Assembly: GCF_030285625.1 (NCBI RefSeq)
Contig: NZ_CP127294.1
Location: 7,038,001 to 7,102,000, forward strand
Reading direction: 5' to 3'
DNA: 64,000 nucleotides
Origin: Amycolatopsis sp. 2-15
Lineage (GTDB): Bacteria; Actinomycetota; Actinomycetes; Mycobacteriales; Pseudonocardiaceae
Shown: positions 43,117 through 52,001 of the stretch, piece after piece
Position numbering within the stretch: the stretch's first letter is position 1
Layout of the letters: each line of letters begins with the position of its first letter
Made by a program: the position numbers and the translations under genes
Notes under the pieces: generated by a model
The model's input: the letters and a program-made list of their open reading frames with translations, nothing else
What the model was told of the DNA's origin: nothing
Databases searched by the model: none

Positions 43117-43752
43117 GTGACCGCAGGAAACTCCACACCGGCGACTGCCGCGGTGACAGCGCTCGTCACCGACCTGGCCCGGCGGCTGGCGAGCGAGGGC
43201 CTGCCCGAGCACGCGGCCGACCTGCGCAGCACCCACCCGACCGCGCCGGACGCGCCTGCGGCGCCGAGCGCCGCCCTGCCTGCCCTACGCCACCTGCCGA
43301 AAGCCCTCCGCATCGCGCGGACGGACGACGCGACCGGACTGGCGCAGGCGCTGACGTCCGCGCGATGGACGCAGACCAACACATACGTCAGAAATCCACC
43401 CAACGAACGCTTCCTGCGCGGCTACGCACACTGCACCCTGCTCGGCCCCGCCACCGCGCTACCCGTAGCCATCGACCCCGCCGGCCTGGTCACACTCGGC
43501 GTCCTGCTGCTCGGCCCCCACCTGCACTACCCACCTCACTGGCACCCCGCCGACGAGGTCTACCTACCGCTCACCACGGCCCGCTGGTCCACCGACCAAT
43601 CCCCCTACAAAGCACGCGAACCCGGCACGATCCTGCACCACACCCCCACCCAATCCCACGCCATCCACACCGACGCCGTCCCCCTCCTCGCGCTCTACCT
43701 CTGGCGCGGCGACCTCCACACACCCGCACGCCTCATCAACCCACCCCACTGA
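43117..43752 (+). CDS. dimethylsulfoniopropionate lyase-family (DddQ/DddL-type) cupin protein
   Basis: GTG 43117 is preferred because GGGAG lies nine bases upstream; ATG 43108 and an ATG at 43045 are in frame. The product is about 211 residues. The C-terminal cupin has LLGPHLHYPPHWHPADEVYL, carrying the family metal/active-site pattern H-x-H-P-A-x-E-x-Y, then ARWSTDQSPYKAREPGTILH and HTPTQSHAIHT (second metal motif), closing PLLALYLWRGDL. In characterised DddQ, DddL and DddW enzymes these residues bind Zn or Fe and a Tyr starts cleavage of DMSP to dimethyl sulfide and acrylate. The N-terminal 100 residues are helical, as in DddQ. Activity is inferred from family membership; actinobacterial members of this Pfam group are mostly untested. 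No acrylate-use genes adjoin. Confidence 0.75.
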   Translation: MTAGNSTPATAAVTALVTDLARRLASEGLPEHAADLRSTHPTAPDAPAAPSAALPALRHLPKALRIARTDDATGLAQALTSARWTQTNTYVRNPPNERFLRGYAHCTLLGPATALPVAIDPAGLVTLGVLLLGPHLHYPPHWHPADEVYLPLTTARWSTDQSPYKAREPGTILHHTPTQSHAIHTDAVPLLALYLWRGDLHTPARLINPPH

Positions 43753-43972
43753 AATTCGGACGGGCGTCGGGTCCAGGTGAAACCCACGACCGCATGGTCC
43801 AGCGGTGAACCTCCGAGAATGTGACATTGGCACAGACAAGGCAATCTTTACAGATCGCTCACTGCGGAAACGCCGATCAGCCACGTGTGTCTCGTGAACG
43901 ATCGTTTCCGAGACCTGACCCAGCCGGCCAGTCAGCTGGGAACCGTGGGGGCGCCGCATGTACGGTTCACCG

Positions 43973-44230
43973 CTACCGCCCCGCCTCCTCCTCGTTGGTC
44001 TCCATCCGATCGCTCGGGTCGTCTCCGCCGCTTTCCTGCCCCAGCGTGACGTAGAGAGCTCCGGCGATGTTGATCACGTCGCGGGTGATCTCGCGCAACT
44101 TCGCTTCGCAGGCGTCTACCTGGCCGGACGCGGGTGTCATGCACGCTTGTCCACCGTCGTCCTGGCACGAGCTGACGGTGTCGCACACCTCCCACAACAC
44201 GGGCAAGACGTCGGCCAGCTTCTCATCCAC
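43973..44230 (-). CDS. small acidic hypothetical protein (85 aa)
   Basis: The frame reads MDEKLADVLPVLWEVCDTVS, SCQDDGGQACMTPASGQVDA and CEAKLREITRDVINIAGALY, ending ETNEEEAGR. Codon use is normal for the region and the four Cys residues could form disulfides or a metal site. There is no clear ribosome binding site, and the first codon lies only 11 bp from the AhpD relic, so the true N terminus may have been lost. No family is recognised. Confidence 0.38.
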   Translation of the reverse strand: MDEKLADVLPVLWEVCDTVSSCQDDGGQACMTPASGQVDACEAKLREITRDVINIAGALYVTLGQESGGDDPSDRMETNEEEAGR

Positions 44231-44240
44231 ACAGGACTGC

Positions 44241-44412
44241 CGGTCTTCACCGAGGCCGAGCGCGCCACGCTAGAGCTGGCCGAGCAGGGCACCCAGGGTC
44301 GCGGAGGCGACGCGGCCGGCCGACTGACCGACGATGCCTGGGCGAACGTCGCCAAGCACTTCGACGAGGAGCAGCTCATCGCGCTGATCTCGCTCATCGC
44401 CGTCATCAACGG
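44241..44412 (+). pseudogene. carboxymuconolactone decarboxylase/AhpD-family C-terminal fragment
   Basis: The frame reads PVFTEAERATLELAEQGTQG and, after a short gap-like stretch, AWANVAKHFDEEQLIALISL-IAVIN. This is the C-terminal half of the AhpD-like fold ('YFTxxERAALxLAExxT...VxxHFDxEQLxxLxxxIAxINxWN'). The CxxC-containing half is missing, and the reading runs straight into the IS701 fragment. Confidence 0.6.
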
Positions 44413-44805
44413 ATCTCCGGTAGCGTGAATCCGATCATGTCTGACTCGGCGGCGCCGGCTCCTCTTTTGTGGCAAGGGATCGCGACAATGCGAGCCAGGC
44501 GTGGGCGAGCATCGACAGGGTGATGTGGGCATACCACGCCCGCCAGGAGCGGACCTGGCAGTGATCCAGTCCGGGCTTCGTTCTTGGCCTGCTGGAAACA
44601 CTCCTCGATCCACCACCGGGCCCCGGCGATCCAGGCCAGATCCAGCAGGGTTGACCGCCGGGGCCCGTAGCAGACGTAGTAGGCGATCTCGCCCGGATCA
44701 GAGATCGACCGGCGGGCGAGCAGCCAATGTCCGCGCCCGGCCTGCCAGCCGATCCGGATCGGCACCCGCGCCCAGTCGTACTCACGGGGCCCGTGCGCAT
44801 TGAGC
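44408..44805 (-). mobile_element. IS701-family transposase fragment (second copy)
   Basis: The minus strand reads [40 protein letters not shown] and [15 protein letters not shown], then after a frameshift near 44575 [20 protein letters not shown] and [20 protein letters not shown] with TGA. The junction is ATGA and the second frame starts [10 protein letters not shown], just as in the element at 10.8-12.1 kb. Divergence of about one residue in eight from that copy shows an older, independent insertion. Both ends are deleted. Confidence 0.8.
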
Positions 44806-44834
44806 CCAGCATGTGTTCAACGAGCAACGCCCCG

Positions 44835-45115
44835 ACAGTAACGGTCGATGACTGCACCCGCCTGCGCATCCTGCGGATCTACCCGCGCTCGGACCAGAAG
44901 ACCGCGGCCTAGTCCTGGACTAGGTACTGTCCCGACTGCCGTTCCAGGTCGAGAAGACCCACACCGACAACGGCGCAGAGTTCCAAACCGATTTCCACTG
45001 GCGCGTCGTGGACCGGGGGCCATCGGCCATGTCTACATCCGGCTTGCCACGCCACGGTTGAACGGCAAGGTGCGTGAAGACTGGGGCTTGGTGCTGCGCC
45101 GGGCCGGCCAGTCCT
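44835..45115 (+). mobile_element. IS481-family transposase fragment
   Basis: Pieces in different frames line up with an IS481 core: [20 protein letters not shown] (second catalytic Asp region), LPFQVEKTHTDNGAEFQTDF-HWRVVDRG, then IGHVYIRLATPRLNGKVRED where the third acid would lie. At least two frameshifts and loss of both ends make it a relic. It abuts the IS701 fragment without intervening sequence. Confidence 0.7.
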
Positions 45116-46244
45116 TCCGAGCGTCGCTTGACAAACATCGTCTGCGCCGTCTCCCACAGCCCCACTGCACGATCTGGTTGGCCACTTTCACCGTGCCGAT
45201 TGCCGCGTCGGTTTCTCGCGACCGACTACGCTGCGTAACTGCGGACGAGCAGCGCCGCCGACACATTGGATCATTCCGCGGTCGGAATCGGGCACGAGCG
45301 TCGAGGGAAGTACCTGCCTCCTGCCGTTTCCGCACCTCCGGCGAGCCCATACCCCTCGAGCGCGGCGCGGGCCCGATGTCGATGCGCGGCCCGTCCACAC
45401 CGCCGCGGACGCGTCCCTCGTGGCGGGCCATCGTCTGGTGACCACGCGGCTCGCACACTATGCCAGGACAGCATGGCGCTGGGTGACCAACAATGAGGCG
45501 GAATGAACACCACTGCATGCGTTCCTGGTGCCGTGCGTCGCTCAGGCATCGCGGTTGAGTACTTCTGTCTCTCCGGCCAGGTACCCCAGAGCCAGCGCGG
45601 TGTTCTCTACCAGTGGTCGCGTCTACCTTGCAGCGATGCGTTGCCGGTAGCCGGTCTTACGTCCGATCCCGACGGCTTGGCGTGGCTCAAACGTCGCCAT
45701 GACGCAGAAGATCAGCTGTCAGTACTGCGAATCGATCTCCAGCCGCCGCTCCCTTGAATACTCGACCCAAGCGCCTGACAGGGGCTATGGCATACCTGAT
45801 CACCACCCGCGAACTCGTCCGCTCTCGTCCACGCTGACGCGCTCCGAGAACGGAAAGTCCGACGAGCACGCCACTCAAGATCTTCGTCCCCACGTCTGGA
45901 TAATTGCTCGCCTGGCCACGACAAATCCCGGGTTGATCAACTTACGGAGAAACCTCATTGGCGGTAAGACGGCGCGACGGGCCGGTACTAAGCACTTGCA
46001 CGATGACGCTGGTCGCTGTGCGAGCCTACAACGACCGCTGAACCGCACGCAGGAGGAGCACGTGAAGATGAGCGAAACCAAGCAGTCGCTCGAGGGGCCT
46101 GGCGATTCTCACGCCGCTCAACCGTCACTACGTCGAGGCCGACCGGGCCGCCGCCCGCGAGGCTTCTGGTCGCGACCCAGCCGTGCAGTTCGACCGGGCC
46201 CACAAAACCTTTAGGCGTAGCCAACACCAGAAAGAAGTTGCTCG
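45116..46244. other. 1.1-kb stretch without a supported gene
   Basis: No intact gene is visible on either strand. Near the right end an ATG at 46069 after GAGGAGCACGTGAAG starts MSETKQSLEG. A neighbouring frame then gives LAILTPLNRHYVEADRAAAR-EASGRDPAVQFDRAHKTFRR, which has good codon use, so a small frameshifted gene may once have preceded the MFS gene. The rest (45116-46060) shows only short open frames with no motif. Confidence 0.4.
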
Positions 46245-47483
46245 ATGCACAACGCGGTACCAGTGACCAACCCTGCCAGCAAGGCCAGAACACTCCGGCT
46301 GGCCTTCTTATCTGCGGTGGTCTCCCTGGTGGCCGTGTTTGCCGCGGTGGGTTCGACGATCCCGCTGTTCAACATCTACCGGGCCGAGGACGGGTTCACC
46401 AACGCCGGCATTTCGGCGACGGTCGTCGCCTACTCCGTCGCCACTCTCATCACACTGTTGGTGCTGGGACGGGTATCCAATCATCTAGGTCGGCGGCCCA
46501 CTTCCATCGCCAGCCTCGGCCTGCTCGTGCTGGGGTGTCTGCTGTTGTTGAACGTGCACCACATCGGCATCTTGATCGCCGGTCGACTCCTGATGGGTCT
46601 CGGTGCCGGACTCGCCAGCAGCAGCCTCACCTCCTACATCGTCGACGCCGCACCTCTCAGGCCGGTTTGGCTGGCTTCTGTGGCCTCGACCCAGACTGTG
46701 ATGCTTGGTCTTGCCGTCGGCGCAATCGCTTCCGGTGCTCTGGTCCAGTTCGGCCCCTGGCCACGCGACCTCATCTACCTGGTTGTGATCGGCCTTCTCG
46801 TCGTCTCTGTCGCGCTCATCGCCATCAGTCCGGAAACCGTGACTCCGACACCGGGTGTTTGGCGATCGCTACGCCCCCGGGTCCGTGCACCAGCCCGGGT
46901 TAGGCACCTGATCCCCGTCGCGGCGGCGGTGCTCCTGGCCACCTGGGCGGCTGGGGCTTTCTACCAAGCGTTCGTGCCGGCACTGGTCGAAAACCAACTC
47001 CACACTCGCAGCCCGCTCGTGATCGGACTGGTGTTCGCCGCCTACATGGGTCCCAGTGTTCTCGGCGCTCCCCTCGGCGGCCGGTTCAGACCGGCGGCAA
47101 CGCAACGCGTCAGCATGATCGCCTTCCTGGCCGGAATGATCGGCATCATCACGGCGATCACCACTGGCACCCTAGTGTTGTTCATCGCCGCGACAATCGT
47201 CGCCGGCGCCAGCCAAGGCATCGCCATCAGCGCCGCCACCCGATGCCTGTTGTACGGCAGCACCCAGGCCGACCGCGCGCCGATCTTCAGTGTCGTCTAT
47301 CTCCTCAGCTACAGCGGTGCCACGATCCCGGCGCTGATCGCCGGGCGACTTTCCACCACCTTCTCGCTGCCGCAAATCGCCCTCGGCTACGGGGGACTCG
47401 CCATCGTCGCCACCCTGTTCACCGTGATCGCTGCACGCAACCCGCAGGCCGACGCGCCCAGGAACAACCGGGACGGTGAGTAG
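46245..47483 (+). CDS. MFS transporter
   Basis: The product is 412 residues; ATG 46245 has only a weak AGAAAG upstream, and GTG 46263 is an alternative. Twelve hydrophobic segments are present. The loop 2-3 motif is LGRVSNHLGRRPTSIASLGL and the mid-protein motif is GLGAGLASSSLTSYIVDAAP, typical of the drug:proton antiporter DHA1-like MFS. It differs from the MFS protein at 27.1 kb and has no adjacent regulator. Export of a small molecule is probable; the substrate cannot be read from sequence. Confidence 0.85.
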   Translation: MHNAVPVTNPASKARTLRLAFLSAVVSLVAVFAAVGSTIPLFNIYRAEDGFTNAGISATVVAYSVATLITLLVLGRVSNHLGRRPTSIASLGLLVLGCLLLLNVHHIGILIAGRLLMGLGAGLASSSLTSYIVDAAPLRPVWLASVASTQTVMLGLAVGAIASGALVQFGPWPRDLIYLVVIGLLVVSVALIAISPETVTPTPGVWRSLRPRVRAPARVRHLIPVAAAVLLATWAAGAFYQAFVPALVENQLHTRSPLVIGLVFAAYMGPSVLGAPLGGRFRPAATQRVSMIAFLAGMIGIITAITTGTLVLFIAATIVAGASQGIAISAATRCLLYGSTQADRAPIFSVVYLLSYSGATIPALIAGRLSTTFSLPQIALGYGGLAIVATLFTVIAARNPQADAPRNNRDGE

Positions 47484-47927
47484 CCAACCGGACGATCCGC
47501 GGTTACTGGTCCGTCCGCGCCACGTGGGCCGAGCGAGCACCCTGGTCCAAATCGGACTGGAATCAACCGGGAGCAGCTCGCCCCGTTGCGCGCGGGTCAC
47601 GCGGTTGGCGGGCACGCGCCGGAACTGTGTCCGAGCAAATCGCGGCCGCGCTTCGCGAGGGCCTGGTCGCTCGAGGTGCGTGCCGCGGTGCTTCGGGCGG
47701 CCGGGTCCAGCGTATCCACCTCGGTGTGGTCTGCTTCCAGTTCTGCGCGACAGCCCTCTGACGCCCAAGCCGTCACGTCACTGAGCCTGACATGGTTTTC
47801 GTTGATATTCCAGGACTAGGATCCCTCACGCCGGCCCTGTCTACGACGCCGTCTTGGACGCGCTCAGCGTGGCCGGCATCGACACCGATAGCGGCCGCAT
47901 GCGATCGGCCGAGACAGGGCGAGGAAT
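47484..47927. other. no supported gene
   Basis: A plus-strand frame at about 47830-47925 (GPVYDAVLDALSVAGIDTDS) has coding character but no start or family. The remainder shows only alternative frames of Arg/Pro-rich composition. Confidence 0.35.
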
Positions 47928-47956
47928 AACCTCCGGGGTTGCTGCCCCCGGAGGTT
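47928..47956. terminator. bidirectional terminator
   Basis: AACCTCCGGGG (47928-47938) pairs perfectly with CCCCGGAGGTT (47946-47956) around a 7-base loop. It lies between the plus-strand MFS side and the minus-strand universal stress gene, whose stop is about 100 bp to the right. Confidence 0.65.
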
Positions 47957-48058
47957 CGGCATTGTCAGCGCCGTCCAGATTGGACCAGTGGGTTACGAGG
48001 TAAAGCGAATGTGCGGCTGCCGTCCTCGACGGCGCTCCCTTCGCGCACGGGTCTCCCG

Positions 48059-48916
48059 TTACCCACGCACGACCATGACCGGGCAGGACGCGTGCTGGAT
48101 CAGCGCCTGGCTCGTCGAACCGAGCACCAGTCCCTTGAACCCGCCGCGGCCCCGGCTACCGACCACGACGAGCTGGGCCTTGTGGCTCCACTCCAGCAGC
48201 TGGTGGCGAGGATGGTCGCGGACCACGACGCGCTGGACCGTCACGTCGGGGTACTTCTCCTGCCACCCCGCGAGGCTTTCGGCCAGCACCTGGGCCTGCT
48301 CTTCCTCTTCCGGCTCACCTTCGACCAGGCCGTACTGGGTGGCGAGCAGGTAGTCCGAGTCGAACCAGGAGTGCACGGCGACCAAGGGCGCCCGCCGCCA
48401 GGCCGCCTCGTCGAAGGCCGCCGCCAGCGCTCCGAGGCTGGTCTCGTTGCCGTCGACGCCGACTACCACTGGACCCGCGGGCTCGGCAGCCGGGCGGACG
48501 ACCACGACGGGGCATTCGCTGCGCGCCACCACGGACACCGCGGTCGACCCGAGCAGCATGCCGGCGTACCCGCCACGCCCGGACGCACCGAGGGCGAGCA
48601 GGCGGGCGTGCTTGGACTGCTCGACCAGTACCGGGATCGCCGGACTGGGGAAGTACTCGGTGCGGACGGTGATGTCCGCGGTCACACGGGCGAGCTGGGC
48701 GGCCTTCTCGAGGTCCGCCTTCGCGATCTGCTCGATGGCCTCGACCGCCTCTTCCACGACGGGCGGCCCAGCTGTAGCGACGGCAATCGCCGGGTCGACG
48801 GCGGACACCAGCTGCAGTGGGAGGGCCCGGGGTGCCGCTTCGGCGGCGGCCCAACGTACCGCGTCCAGCGCCTGGTCCGATCCATCGACGCCGACGACGA
48901 TCGCGGGGTCTGTCAT
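48059..48916 (-). CDS. universal stress protein with two Usp domains
   Basis: ATG 48916 follows AAGGAG by eight bases; the product is 285 residues. Domain 1 starts AIVVGVDGSDQALDAVRWAA and ends with the ATP-binding loop GASGRGGYAGMLLGSTAVSV. Domain 2 starts PVVVGVDGNETSLGALAAAF and ends GSRGRGGFKGLVLGSTSQAL. Both retain the G-2x-G-9x-G-S/T pattern, so both should bind ATP. Tandem Usp proteins of about 290 residues are typical of actinobacteria, where many are induced by hypoxia or redox stress. The 5' side abuts an IS3 relic, so part of the promoter may have been replaced. Confidence 0.92.
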   Translation of the reverse strand: MTDPAIVVGVDGSDQALDAVRWAAAEAAPRALPLQLVSAVDPAIAVATAGPPVVEEAVEAIEQIAKADLEKAAQLARVTADITVRTEYFPSPAIPVLVEQSKHARLLALGASGRGGYAGMLLGSTAVSVVARSECPVVVVRPAAEPAGPVVVGVDGNETSLGALAAAFDEAAWRRAPLVAVHSWFDSDYLLATQYGLVEGEPEEEEQAQVLAESLAGWQEKYPDVTVQRVVVRDHPRHQLLEWSHKAQLVVVGSRGRGGFKGLVLGSTSQALIQHASCPVMVVRG

Positions 48917-48984
48917 GAGGTCCACTCCTTGTCCGAGTACGGCTCCGGCGAACACGCCTACGCCGTGGTAAGGATACAATCGTT

Positions 48985-49545
48985 TTGGTGGAGCAAGACA
49001 TACGACCGGCCCGGCTGGTCGAGCAAAGATCTTGCCAGTCGGATCCGGTTCTCAAATACACCGAGACGTCTGATCGAGCGCTTTGCTGGGCCATGGTATT
49101 CGGCCAATCGGACGTGTCCGAGTTCGCCGAGCAGACACCGGTTACTGTACCAGTCGACACACTCCGCCGGCGCAATTTTCAGGTCGTCGATACCTCGCGC
49201 GCGGCCCCGGTTGCGGACAAGTCCGGCATTGTAGAGGGAGTTCGAACGCCTCGGCTCCAGCGTTGTCGTAGGAGTAGTCTCTGGGTCCGATCGAGGCGAG
49301 CGCGCCGGCCTCGGCCAGGCACCGGGTGTAGCGGGGCGGTCTGCACTGCACTTCGACGTCGCTGCGCTCTCGCACATGAGCCGTTCGACCGTGCACCGGG
49401 CCACATCCACACCGTGGCGGTTCAGCTCGGCCCAGACGTTCCTGGCCCCGTAGACGGCAGGGCTCCCGGCCGCAAACGTGAACGTGACCCTGCGACGGTA
49501 AGAGTCGACGTGGGCTCGACGCTGATCATCCACACACCTATCGGA
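48985..49545 (-). mobile_element. IS3-family transposase remnant
   Basis: Pieces of an orfB transposase appear in order on the minus strand: SPAVYGARNVWAELNRHGVD and VARCTVERLMCE (HTH_21-like start), then after a deletion GPRDYSYDNAGAEAFELPLQ (catalytic Asp region, normally 'DSYDNALAExxF'), and IDDLKIAPAECVDWYSNRCL-LGELG (C-terminal 'EWVDWFNxxRLH'). They occupy different frames. No inverted repeats were recognised. It reaches to within 70 bp of the universal stress gene start. Confidence 0.7.
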
Positions 49546-50040
49546 GGTCGAGCACTGTGTCACGACTGAATGTTCCCGCTCCAGACGATGCTCGCCGGCG
49601 CCCAGCGGATGCTTGACGGGCGCACAGCTCGGATTTCGTGCCGGACAGGTTCAAGGTCATCGCGTCGAGCAAGACTATTCGATGCTGTCACGAATTTGCA
49701 GGGCAACTTGAGCCGGGTGCTGGACACGAAGACCCGGCACACCAGACCGACGTCGACACCCCCGCCGTCAACTCGGCCGGCACGCCCAGCCAACCGGTGG
49801 CCCGCCGGTCTGCCGGCGCGCACAGCTCGGGAAAGGGCTGCTCTTGCGAACGCTTGGGATCGTCTCTCGTAATGTTGGCCGATACCGGTTTCGAGGTGGT
49901 CGCGACGTCGTCGGCCGTGCTCGCCGCCACCGCCTCGGCCAACTCGCCGGGCCGCCCGCCAACGGCGACCCAGACCGGCCTGTCTGTGAGAGCTTTTCAC
50001 CTCTCCAGGCCGCTACCTCATAATTAGGGCACATTCCAAC
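49546..50040. other. no supported gene
   Basis: Open frames exist on both strands but carry no motif or start site. The last 40 bp (49990-50030), unusually A/T-rich for the window and containing CATAAT, may hold the promoter of the flavin-protein/oxidoreductase pair that follows. Confidence 0.35.
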
Positions 50041-50056
50041 GAGAGGAGCCGAGAAC

Positions 50057-50527
50057 ATGATCGACGCCGATATGCGACTGATTGTGGAGGCTGCGAAACT
50101 CACCTTTGTCGCGACGGTGCGGCCAGATGGTTCGCCCAGCCTGTCGCCGAAGGCGTCAGCGCGGGTGTACGACGACGAGCACATCGCGTTCATGAACATC
50201 GCCTCGCCCGGCACGATCGAGAACCTGACCGCGGACCCGCGTATTGAGATGAATACGGTGGACATCTTCCGGCGCCGGGGCTATCGGTTCACCGGAACGG
50301 CCGCGATTCATGACCGTGAATCGCCGGTTTACCAGTGGCTGCACAGCTGGCTGCTCGACCTGAACGGGCCAGGCTACCCCGCGCACGAGGCCGTTCTGGT
50401 GCACGTCGATCGCGTCCAACCGATCATGTCGCCCGCTTATGCGTTCGGTGGTGGCGATGAAACCGCTCTCGTCGCCGAGTGGTCGAAGAAATACCAGGCT
50501 GGTCAGAGTGAAATGGAGAAAATGTGA
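50057..50527 (+). CDS. pyridoxamine 5'-phosphate oxidase-family (FMN-binding) protein
   Basis: The product is 156 residues with GAGGAG before ATG 50057. It has the split-barrel flavin fold: LTFVATVRPDGSPSLSPKAS (strand pair with the phosphate-contacting Ser/Lys region), HIAFMNIASPGTIENLTADP and RIEMNTVDIFRRRGYRFTGT. The later AVLVHVDRVQPIMSPAYAFG is typical of PPOX proteins that are not true PdxH. Members bind FMN or F420 and reduce or oxidise small molecules. The stop overlaps the ATG of the next gene (TGATG), so it is translated together with a quinone-oxidoreductase-type enzyme. Confidence 0.82.
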   Translation: MIDADMRLIVEAAKLTFVATVRPDGSPSLSPKASARVYDDEHIAFMNIASPGTIENLTADPRIEMNTVDIFRRRGYRFTGTAAIHDRESPVYQWLHSWLLDLNGPGYPAHEAVLVHVDRVQPIMSPAYAFGGGDETALVAEWSKKYQAGQSEMEKM

Positions 50528-51474
50528 TGCGTGCCGCTGGAGTGCGTGAAATCGGTGGCCAAGTCGAGCTGCTTGAGCTCTCGGAGCCGGCTAGCCCCGG
50601 TCCTGACGAAGTGGTGATCGAGGTTGAGACAGCCGGAGTTGGTAACTGGGACAACATCGTCCGGGCGGGCGCGTGGGATGTCGGGCTGACCCCGCCGATG
50701 GCTCTCGGCGTCGAAGTCGCCGGCAAGGTCGTCGCGGTCGGTTCGCAGGTGACGGACCTTCGGCTCGGCGACGAGGTTCTGGGGCACCCGCTGCCACTGC
50801 GTCACCAGGGCTGCTGGGCGGAGCGCGTGGTTGTCGACGCCGGTCTGGTCGTGCAGAAGCCTCGTGGCGTGTCGTGGGAGACGGCGGCGGCGTTCCCGGT
50901 GCCTGCGCTGACTGCGGAGCAGGTCCTCACCGAGTCGCTCAAGGTCGCCGCGAACGAGACGCTGCTCGTTCACGGCGCCGGCAGCACAACCGGTGGGTTG
51001 GTCGTGCAGCTCGCCGCCCTGCGTGGGGTCCGGGTGATCGCAACCGCCGGACCTTCGAGCGCCGCTCGCGTAACGCAGGCTGGAGCCGCCGAGGTCGTCG
51101 ACTACCACGACAGCAGGTGGCCCGAGCGCGCCCGTGAACTGACCGGCGGCGTCGGCGTCGACGCCGCCATCAACGCGGTTCCCGGCGGCAGCGCTGAGGT
51201 CATCGTGGCTTTGCGGGAGGGTGGCCGGATGGCGACCATCACCGGCGACCCGCCGGCGGTCGAGCGTGGCATCAGCATCGCCGACGTCTACGTGCGCCCA
51301 GATGCCACCCAGCTCGCGGAGCTCTGTGCGCTGCTGGGTGACGGCCGGCTGACCATGTCGGTCGGCGCAGTACTTCCGCTGGCCGACGCGGCAACGGCGC
51401 TGGAGCGCGCTGTTTCGGGCGCCAAGGGCGGCCCGGGCGTGCTTCAAGTCAGGCCCGTGCTTGCCGGAAACTGA
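50527..51474 (+). CDS. zinc-free medium-chain dehydrogenase/quinone-oxidoreductase-type enzyme
   Basis: ATG 50527 shares one base with the previous stop (TGATG) and has GGAG nine bases upstream; GTG 50524 is an alternative. The 315-residue MDR protein shows VVIEVETAGVGNWDNIVRAG, PPMALGVEVAGKVVAVGSQV and the nucleotide motif in VHGAGSTTGGLVVQLAALRG, and lacks the zinc-binding Cys/His set. It should reduce quinones or activated alkenes with NADPH. Coupling to a PPOX flavoprotein suggests they act on the same compound. A terminator follows. Confidence 0.87.
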   Translation: MRAAGVREIGGQVELLELSEPASPGPDEVVIEVETAGVGNWDNIVRAGAWDVGLTPPMALGVEVAGKVVAVGSQVTDLRLGDEVLGHPLPLRHQGCWAERVVVDAGLVVQKPRGVSWETAAAFPVPALTAEQVLTESLKVAANETLLVHGAGSTTGGLVVQLAALRGVRVIATAGPSSAARVTQAGAAEVVDYHDSRWPERARELTGGVGVDAAINAVPGGSAEVIVALREGGRMATITGDPPAVERGISIADVYVRPDATQLAELCALLGDGRLTMSVGAVLPLADAATALERAVSGAKGGPGVLQVRPVLAGN

Positions 51475-51500
51475 GCCCCTCCGGCTCTCAGACATCGGCG

Positions 51501-51538
51501 CCGGCGTTGGAGTGCGTGACAATGCGCCCCAACGCCGG
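51501..51538 (+). terminator. terminator of the flavoprotein-oxidoreductase operon
   Basis: CCGGCGTTGG (51501-51510) pairs perfectly with CCAACGCCGG (51529-51538), and an inner TGCG/CGCA-like pairing extends the stem. It starts 26 bp after the oxidoreductase stop. Between here and 51671 there is a further weak dyad (TGATTGAC ... GTCAATC) but no gene. Confidence 0.7.
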
Positions 51539-51671
51539 TCTGGTCTTTTGTCGGTGCCCGGCTGATTGACACTAGCCACATGGGTGTGGCCATTCCTGTC
51601 GGTCAATCGGCAATAGAATTCACTCATTGGCTGCCGCGGCTCTCGATTCCACAGGCGTCAGCCAACGCCAC

Positions 51672-51870
51672 CTAAGGGATGTCTCATAACTGGTGTCGTG
51701 GTTGGCGTTACGGCTCAGTCGGTGACGAAGATGTGCGCTGGTGGGCGATTCCGGACTCCGTCTCGTTCAGGGTGTGCTGGCGACGCGGCGGCAGTCGCAC
51801 AAGACCTTCCGACACTTCATCCGCACCACAGCGTGTTCGACTCGGACGCGGGTCTTGTGACGGCCGCTCT
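51672..51870 (-). mobile_element. end of an IS5-type element (remnant)
   Basis: CTAAGGGATGTCTCATAAC at 51672-51690 matches the end of the element at 53.4-54.3 kb at 18 of 19 positions. The following minus-strand reading TRVRVEHAVVRMKCRKVLCD-CRRVAST is the transposase C-terminal segment of that element (VRARVEHVLARMKNFKILRD) after heavy mutation. Its orientation is opposite to the larger copy, so the two copies bracket the oxidoreductase gene at 52.0-52.9 kb as inverted repeats. Confidence 0.7.
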
Positions 51871-52001
51871 CAGTGGTCGCGGGGCGGGCCGGTCCGCCGA
51901 ACCCGACGGAACTTGCAACACCGGACACCATAATGGACGATACGGTCCACAGAGTCGTCTGCAAGGTAGGACGGCGAGGACTGATACAGAGCGGTTTTCA
52001 T

